Shown: positions 59,425-64,000 of the stretch, in pieces
Position numbering within the stretch: the first letter of the stretch is position 1
Layout of the letters: the number at the start of each line of letters is the position of its first letter
NCBI RefSeq assembly: GCF_023242315.1
Contig: NZ_JALLIY010000016.1
Coordinates: 124,001 to 188,000 of the forward strand
Direction: 5' to 3'
DNA from: Pseudomonas sp. MWU13-2105
Lineage (GTDB): Bacteria; Pseudomonadota; Gammaproteobacteria; Pseudomonadales; Pseudomonadaceae
DNA length: 64,000 bases
Notes under the pieces: model-generated
What the model was told of the DNA's origin: nothing
Seen by the model: only the letters and a program-made list of their open reading frames with translations
The model's database searches: none
Made by a program: the position numbers and the translations under genes

Positions 59425-60455
59425 GCCACGGCCTCGGTCAGGGTGAAGGCTTCCTGGGCCGGACGAGCCGAGCGCAGGATACGTTTGCCGGCGGTGTAAT
59501 CGTTGATCACATCGCACGGGGTGTAGTTGCGTTCCAGCTCGTAGAGCTCGTCGGCGTCCAGGCGGGTCTCCAGGGCCGCCAGGGCACTGTCGAACTGCTC
59601 GGTGGTGTCGGCGCCCACCAGCATGCAATCCACGCCCGGGTGATTGACCACCCAGGCCTGGGCGATCTGCGCATTGGAGACCCCGCGACGGCGGGCGACA
59701 CGCTGCACCGAATGGGCGATTTCAAAGGAGGCTTCATCGCTGTACATCTGCTGGGTGAAAAAGTCGGTCTGGTTGCGGGTCGACTGCGCATCGCCGGTCA
59801 GCAGGCCACGGGCCAGCGGGCTGAACACCGAGACGCCGAGGCCCTGGTCACGGCAGAACGGCAGCATCTCGCGCTCTTCCTCGCGATAGGCGCAGTTCAG
59901 TTGCAGCTGCATGTTGATCGGCTTGACCCAGCCGTTGCGCTCGCAGGCCATGAGGATCTTCGCCAACTGCCCGGTGAGCATGGTCGAGACCCCGATATAA
60001 CGGGCCTTGCCGGAACGCACGATATCGTTCATGGCGCTCATGGTTTCCTCGACCGGGGTGTTGACGTCGAAGTAATGCAGCATGAAGACATCGACATAGT
60101 CCATGTCCAGGCGCTTGAGGGAGGCGTCGATGCTGTCCATGATGTGCTTGCGCGAATGGCCGCTGGCGTTGATCCCGCTACGGGTGCCGTAGCCGACCTT
60201 GGTGGTCACCACGATGTCCTCGCGACGGGCCAGGCGCTTGAGGATGCGCCCCAGCACTTCCTCGCCGACACCGGCGGAATAGAAGTCCGCCAGGTCGATG
60301 AAGTTCACCCCGTTGTCCAGCGCATGCTTGACGATCGGTTCGCTTTTCTTCTCATCGAAGATCCATGGTTTCCAGTCCGGCGTGCCCATATTCATGGTGC
60401 CGAGGCACAGCTTGGAAACCTGCAGGCCGGAATTGCCCAGACGAATGTATTGCAT
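59421..60455 (-). CDS. Aldo/keto reductase
   Basis: 344 residues. Start MQYIRLGNSGLQVSKLCLGT is the AKR signature. The tetrad includes D in IDLADFYSAG with Y, and the histidine in VDVFMLHYFD; a lysine lies in VVTTKVGYG. MNMGTPDWKPWIFDEKKSEP is longer than in minimal members. GAGG upstream selects ATG 60455. It overlaps the next gene by 4 bp and starts 10 bp after the Fae homologue stop. It should reduce a carbonyl or oxidise an alcohol with NAD(P)(H). Confidence 0.9.
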   Translation of the reverse strand: MQYIRLGNSGLQVSKLCLGTMNMGTPDWKPWIFDEKKSEPIVKHALDNGVNFIDLADFYSAGVGEEVLGRILKRLARREDIVVTTKVGYGTRSGINASGHSRKHIMDSIDASLKRLDMDYVDVFMLHYFDVNTPVEETMSAMNDIVRSGKARYIGVSTMLTGQLAKILMACERNGWVKPINMQLQLNCAYREEEREMLPFCRDQGLGVSVFSPLARGLLTGDAQSTRNQTDFFTQQMYSDEASFEIAHSVQRVARRRGVSNAQIAQAWVVNHPGVDCMLVGADTTEQFDSALAALETRLDADELYELERNYTPCDVINDYTAGKRILRSARPAQEAFTLTEAVA

Positions 60456-60465
60456 GGTGCGGACC

Positions 60466-60978
60466 TCAGGCTTTCGGGGTGTAGAAAGGGTTGGCGATGT
60501 GCTCGACCACATCGGCGAGCTGGGCACGCACCGGCAGGCCGGTCAGGGCGGCGCGGATCGCGGTGCGGCAGGCGTTGTAGTTGTTCAGGTAGACGGCATC
60601 GAGGTCATCGCAGGCAGGGTTGACCCAGTTGGCGGTGACGATGGCCCACTCGTCCTCGGCCTCGGCCGGCAGGGTGCCGTCGAGCAGGGCTTCGAGCACG
60701 GCCTTGGCGATCCCGGCCTGGGACGCGCCCCAGGTGGCGTTGCCGTGGAAGTCACTGCCGATGGCGGCCTTGTTGACGTAGAGGGTCATCGGCTTGACCG
60801 GGATATTCGGCTGGGCGATCACCATAAATGGGCAATGACCCTGGCTTGGCGAGGCCAGGCTGTTGGCAAAGGCCTGGCCAGCCGGACCGTTGCGCGGGCC
60901 GATCAGGATATTGATATGGGCGGCGTTCACGCCGGGGCCTTCGAAGCCTTCACCGATATACAGGTCTTGTTCTTTCAT
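60466..60978 (-). CDS. Formaldehyde-activating enzyme (Fae) homologue
   Basis: 170 residues, the length of Fae. GEGFEGPGVNAAHINILIGP matches the Fae N-terminus GDGNEVAHIDLIIGPR with the active-site histidine at H21; the following Asp reads Asn here (AHIN for AHID). NIPVKPMTLYVNKAAI, GASQAGIAKAVLEALLDGTLP and NYNACRTAIRAAL follow the Fae fold in order. Fae condenses formaldehyde with tetrahydromethanopterin in methylotrophs. Pseudomonads lack that cofactor as far as I know, so another acceptor or a different carbonyl is probable. First gene of a three-gene operon with the reductase and dehydrogenase. Confidence 0.85.
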   Translation of the reverse strand: MKEQDLYIGEGFEGPGVNAAHINILIGPRNGPAGQAFANSLASPSQGHCPFMVIAQPNIPVKPMTLYVNKAAIGSDFHGNATWGASQAGIAKAVLEALLDGTLPAEAEDEWAIVTANWVNPACDDLDAVYLNNYNACRTAIRAALTGLPVRAQLADVVEHIANPFYTPKA

Positions 60979-61678
60979 GGGTTTTATCTCGCGGACGCAG
61001 GGAATCGAGGATGATCAGAAACGCACACGCGCCCTGGGGCACGAATGGTCAAAGTCGGGAAACGCAGAGCGCAGCAGGACGCTGGCGAGGACGCGGCAGT
61101 GGGGCTGAGTCATGGTGCAAACGCTCTTTGTTTTTATGAGTGAGCTGGTGTTTGCGCTTTTTTATCACTGGGGTTGGCGGGGGCTGTAACCATTAAAAGT
61201 CATGGGGGCATGAGGTTTGGTCATACCCCTGAAAACACTCGGCCGATACTCCGAAAAACACCTGACGCCCAAGTGCGCAATACCCACGGCCTTGTTCGGA
61301 GGCCGCGTTCGTTTCAGCGTTTCCAAGCCTTGGAACGCTGCAAACTGACACCGCCCGGCAAACTCCAGGCAAAAAAAAGCCCAAGCGGCTGATGGACGCT
61401 TGGGGCTAAAAAATGCATAAACCGTGGTAGGTGAACGCGACGCAATATTAACCTGCTGCGACAATCTGTAACAAGAATTTTTTCAATCTCTTATTGACAT
61501 AAGCCCTTCAATAACCACAGATTTTTCATGGTTTGAAGTGAACCTTAATGGGGCACAAACAACAGTTTTTATTCCAAAAAGAAGCTGTCGGATGGTTTGA
61601 TATCACCAACAACAGTATTTGCTTCGCCAACCGTGGGCGGCGACAATTGCCATTCCATTTTCTTTCGAGGTTTGCAAC
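60979..61678. other. Long intergenic region with a strong leftward terminator
   Basis: About 700 bp. GCAAAC at 61117-61122 and GTTTGC at 61150-61155 form an inverted pair in the Fae operon promoter region. A classic leftward terminator lies at 61371-61407. The sequence to its right (61408-61510) has no supported gene; a -35-like TTGAAA on the minus strand near 61495 could start a short RNA that ends at the terminator. No gene is supported in 61412-61678. Confidence 0.45.
61371..61407 (-). terminator. Strong rho-independent terminator for a leftward transcript
   Basis: On the minus strand AGCCCCAAGCG / CGCTTGGGCT (one-base bulge), loop of nine, then eight T. The opposite strand also ends in six A on the other side, so it could work both ways. 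No leftward gene ends here. Confidence 0.8.
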
Positions 61679-62026
61679 ATGCGTAAAGCACTTACCGTCC
61701 TGGCCCTGAGCGCCCTGTTTGCCCAAGGCGCCATGGCGGCGGGCGGCACACAGGCCGCGGTCGGCGGTGGTCTGGGCGGCGCCCTGGGCAACGTCTTGGG
61801 CCAGAAGATGGGCGGCAGCACCGGCGCAGCAGTCGGTGCAGGCCTGGGCGGCGCGGCCGGTGGCGCGGTTGCCGCCAAGAAAGGCAAGAAAACCAAGGCC
61901 GCCATCGGCGGTGGCCTCGGCGCAGCCGGTGGTTCGCTGCTGGGCAACCAGTTGGGCGGCAAGACCGGAGCGGCCATCGGTGCCGGCCTCGGCGGCGCGG
62001 CCGGCGGTGCCCTGGGCGGCAAGTAA
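61679..62026 (+). CDS. Exported glycine-zipper protein
   Basis: 115 residues. Signal peptide MRKALTVLALSALFAQGAMA-AG, then long runs of GGGLGGALG, GAGLGGAAGGAVA and KKGKKTKAAIGGGLG: glycine-zipper repeats seen in outer-membrane-associated YMGG/OmpA-linked proteins. It could form a membrane-inserted or pore-like sheet, or be a stress lipocalin-type partner; no experiment is known to me. ATG 61679 is set by the signal peptide; the frame from 61619 has no purpose. An inverted repeat ends the gene. Confidence 0.8.
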   Translation: MRKALTVLALSALFAQGAMAAGGTQAAVGGGLGGALGNVLGQKMGGSTGAAVGAGLGGAAGGAVAAKKGKKTKAAIGGGLGAAGGSLLGNQLGGKTGAAIGAGLGGAAGGALGGK

Positions 62027-62040
62027 GACCACGCGCTCAT

Positions 62041-62064
62041 TGTAGGAGCCGGCCGGCTCCTACA
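62041..62064. terminator. Perfect palindrome behind the glycine-zipper gene (REP-like)
   Basis: TGTAGGAGCCGG / CCGGCTCCTACA without a loop, followed by AGTTTT. It contains the tail of the REP type and probably ends the transcript. Confidence 0.65.
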
Positions 62065-62226
62065 AGTTTTGGCGATACTTTCCAGATTCCATTGCCTTTG
62101 CCCTGTATCGATCACGCTGATATCCGCTATCGGCAAGGATCCGTTCTACTGGCACCGGTACCGTTCGTAAAATGGCGCCACTGCCTCACTACCGTCAGGT
62201 GAGGGGATGTCTTTCCGGAGACCGCC

Positions 62227-62508
62227 ATGAAATACCTTCTGTTTGTCGTGCTCTCGCTGTTCAGCCTGGTGGCCACCGCTCAAGGCGATGCGCCCGCGAC
62301 TCCACAAGGCCAGGGTGCAACAGCCAACGCCAGCGCCGAACCTTACGACTATTCCGAAGACCTCGACATCGCCAAGGCCGTGCGCGCCGACAGTGCCGCC
62401 GCGTCCGATTGTGGTCCGGTGCAGGGGCATGTGGTCTACGTCGACCCCCAGGGCGTGCGCCACGAACTGAACTTCATTCGCTTGGGCAATGCTTGCCAGC
62501 ACGGCTGA
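62227..62508 (+). CDS. DUF2790 exported small protein
   Basis: 93 residues. Signal peptide (LLFVVLSLFSLVATA-QG), then YDYSEDLDIAKAV and CGPVQGHVVYVDPQGVRHELNFIRLGNAC, the DUF2790 pattern with two cysteines likely disulphide-bonded. Pseudomonads carry many such proteins; their role is unknown. GGAGACCGCC precedes the ATG. Confidence 0.82.
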   Translation: MKYLLFVVLSLFSLVATAQGDAPATPQGQGATANASAEPYDYSEDLDIAKAVRADSAAASDCGPVQGHVVYVDPQGVRHELNFIRLGNACQHG

Positions 62509-62531
62509 TCGGCCGCCCGATGTAAGACACA

Positions 62532-62612
62532 AGCCGGCTTGCTGACGATGAGGCCCGCACGTCCGGTGTCGAGCATCCGACCGTCATCGCCGGCAAGCCG
62601 GCTCCCACAAGG
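62532..62612. repeat. Inverted REP pair (BIME)
   Basis: AGCCGGCTTGCTGACGATGA and, inverted, TCATCGCCGGCAAGCCGGCT. Same type as at 37281 and 49699, between the DUF2790 and HxlR genes. Confidence 0.75.
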
Positions 62613-62702
62613 CTGGGCGGCGCTCCCAAGGTCCCATGTCCACGTGTGATCCCGTCCAGCACAAATCTCCCCCTCCGCCTTCCTCATCCCCTGTCTGAAA
62701 AT

Positions 62703-62726
62703 ACTTGCAAATAGTGACTTGCAAAT
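62703..62726. promoter_or_regulatory. HxlR-type operator candidate (direct repeats)
   Basis: ACTTGCAAAT at 62703-62712 and again at 62717-62726, a 14-bp period. The half-site ACTTGC is the same as in the HxlR operators at 16844-16891, suggesting that related regulators bind both. Confidence 0.5.
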
Positions 62727-62798
62727 TGAAAGTCGCTCGAATACATTGCAATCATAATATTACACTCGTAATACCAGACACATTGCGAGGCCCCGACG

Positions 62799-63332
62799 AT
62801 GAAGAAGACCAGCTTGGCCCACCCGTACTGTCCCGTGGCACGCAGCCTTGAACAGGTCGGCCAGTGGTGGAACATCCTGATCCTGCGGGACGCTTTCTAC
62901 GGTCTCAGCCGTTTCGATCAATTCCAGGAAAGCCTCGGAATTGCTCCCAGCATCCTGACCCGCCGCCTCAATGACCTGGTGGAACGCGGGCTGCTCGAAC
63001 GCCAGGCCTACAGCGATGCCCCGCCACGCTTCGACTACCTGCTGACCGCTCGCGGCCGGGACTTCAGGCCCGTGTTGTTGACCCTGATGGACTGGGGCAA
63101 CAGACACCTCTCGCCCGAAGGCCCCGCCACTCAACTCGTCGACGACAGCAGCGGCGAACTCGTCGAACTGGCCCTCATCGACAAGCACACCGGCCAGACC
63201 ATCAGCCGGCAACACAAGGTGGTGGCCGGTCCGGCGGCTGACGAGCCCATGCGTCGGCGCTTTGAAAAACGTCGCCAACTGGCGGCGCGGCAACCCCCTG
63301 ATATCGCCCACCCCCTCCCTGCCAACCGGTAA
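62799..63332 (+). CDS. HxlR-family regulator upstream of an efflux adaptor
   Basis: 177 residues. Signature HPYCPVARSLEQVGQWWNIL, then ILRDAFYGLSRFDQFQ, with the HxlR helix IAPSILTRRLNDLVERGLLE and wing DYLLTARG. The C-terminal extension includes RRRFEKRRQLAARQ. GCGAGG precedes the ATG at 62799. Stop is 7 bp before the adaptor gene, so it is cotranscribed with the pump and probably controls it; the direct repeats 72 bp upstream are candidate sites. Confidence 0.9.
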   Translation: MKKTSLAHPYCPVARSLEQVGQWWNILILRDAFYGLSRFDQFQESLGIAPSILTRRLNDLVERGLLERQAYSDAPPRFDYLLTARGRDFRPVLLTLMDWGNRHLSPEGPATQLVDDSSGELVELALIDKHTGQTISRQHKVVAGPAADEPMRRRFEKRRQLAARQPPDIAHPLPANR

Positions 63333-63339
63333 CTCCGCC

Positions 63340-64000
63340 ATGACCAACCTGTCCTCGGCCGCTGCTCCTGAACTGGCCGTTCAGAAAAAAACGCCGCTGC
63401 TCAAGCGCCTTCTGCTGCTGACGGTGACCACTGGTGCAGTGGTATTCGCCGCTTTCTACGGCCTGCACTGGTGGACCGCCGGGCGCTTTATCGAAAGCAC
63501 CGACGATGCCTATATCGGCGCCGATGTGACGGTGATCGGGCCGAAGGTACCGGGCTATATCGCCGAGCTCAAAGTCACCGACAACCAGTTCGTGCACGCC
63601 GGCGACCTGCTGGTGAAGATCGATGATCGCGACTACCTCGCCGCGCTGCAAAAAGCCGAAGGCGCGGTAGCCGCCCAGCAGGCGCTGCTGGCCAACCTCG
63701 ACGCCACCGAGCAGTTGCAACACGCGGTGATCAGCCAGGCCCGGGCCGGGATCGATGCGGCCAATGCGGAAACACTGCGCTCGCGCAACGACCATCTCCG
63801 CTACGAAAGCCTGGTGGGCCGCTCGGCGGTGTCGGTGGAAAGCGCCCAACGGGTCGATGCCACCTTCAAGACCGCCCAAGCCAATGGCGCCAAGGCGCAA
63901 GCCACGCTGCTGGCCAATCAGCGCCAGGTGGACGTGATCGAGACCCAGAAATTGCAGGCCAAGGCCGCGCTGATGCAGGCGCTCGCCGAACGCGACATGG
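63340..64000 (+). CDS. EmrA/HlyD-type efflux adaptor (partial, runs off the window)
   Basis: The open frame from ATG 63340 runs to the edge, 220 codons seen. One N-terminal membrane helix (LLLLTVTTGAVVFAAFYGLHWW), then DAYIGADVTVIGPKVPGYI (biotinyl-lipoyl half) and an alanine/glutamine-rich helical hairpin. It has the layout of EmrA-like adaptors that pair with MFS pumps. The remaining half, the MFS pump and an outer membrane factor are expected to the right of the window. Confidence 0.88.
   Translation, partial: MTNLSSAAAPELAVQKKTPLLKRLLLLTVTTGAVVFAAFYGLHWWTAGRFIESTDDAYIGADVTVIGPKVPGYIAELKVTDNQFVHAGDLLVKIDDRDYLAALQKAEGAVAAQQALLANLDATEQLQHAVISQARAGIDAANAETLRSRNDHLRYESLVGRSAVSVESAQRVDATFKTAQANGAKAQATLLANQRQVDVIETQKLQAKAALMQALAERDM

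Overview
The window reads as a chromosomal stretch of a Pseudomonas of the fluorescens type. The evidence is the REP/BIME elements built on GCCGGCAAGCCGGC, a dhcR-dhcA-dhcB-atoB block like that of pseudomonads, a DUF2790 protein, many LysR/TetR/AraC/HxlR regulators and high-GC coding sequence. No rRNA, tRNA, CRISPR array, prophage or complete insertion sequence was seen. Both edges cut genes: a FadL-type porin on the left and an EmrA/HlyD-type pump subunit on the right.

Layout. 0-6.6 kb: a FadL tail, a decayed SDR fragment, and an RND efflux locus whose outer-membrane factor is transcribed divergently from the adaptor and pump, with two matching palindromic operators between them and no regulator beside them. 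6.6-11.4 kb: an AT-richer accessory stretch with a small cysteine lipoprotein, two DUF1640-like coiled-coil membrane proteins that share a duplicated leader, a small gene behind a hairpin leader that hides its ribosome site, a DJ-1/PfpI protein and an AraC-GyrI regulator. 11.5-21.6 kb: a set of redox and stress enzymes under TetR and HxlR control (Old Yellow Enzyme, quinone reductase-like, SDR, two tandem atypical epimerases, an F420-reductase-like protein, VOC, SnoaL-like) with one dead SnoaL gene. 21.7-28.6 kb: scattered single genes, including a periplasmic binding protein, an unknown membrane protein, a phospholipase C-type phosphoesterase, a TauE/SafE permease, a GFA protein, a methyltransferase and a DUF4174 protein.

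28.7-37.3 kb holds short-chain acyl-CoA and ketone-body metabolism: LysR dhcR, CoA-transferase dhcAB, thiolase atoB, then a second unit with an AraC regulator diverging from thiolase, 3-hydroxyacyl-CoA dehydrogenase and TetR. 37.4-43.5 kb is a leftward catabolic operon, aldehyde dehydrogenase - MFS importer - enolase-superfamily enzyme - GMC oxidoreductase. 43.8-57.8 kb has LysR regulators, an MFS protein, a 2-oxoglutarate oxygenase next to a DddP-like M24 protein, and a complete peptide-type ABC importer with its own porin. A 36-bp promoter element is shared by the leftward operon and the ABC operon (31 of 36 positions), so the two are probably one regulon: a porin and importers bring in a substrate, and the oxygenase, M24 protein, GMC and aldehyde dehydrogenase and enolase-type enzyme process it. 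The substrate is not known.

57.9-61.0 kb is a three-gene leftward operon, Fae homologue - aldo/keto reductase - aldehyde dehydrogenase, unusual because pseudomonads are not known to use the methanopterin pathway of classical Fae. 61.0-64.0 kb holds a strong leftward terminator without an obvious gene, a glycine-zipper protein, a DUF2790 protein, and an HxlR regulator followed by the start of a pump adaptor.
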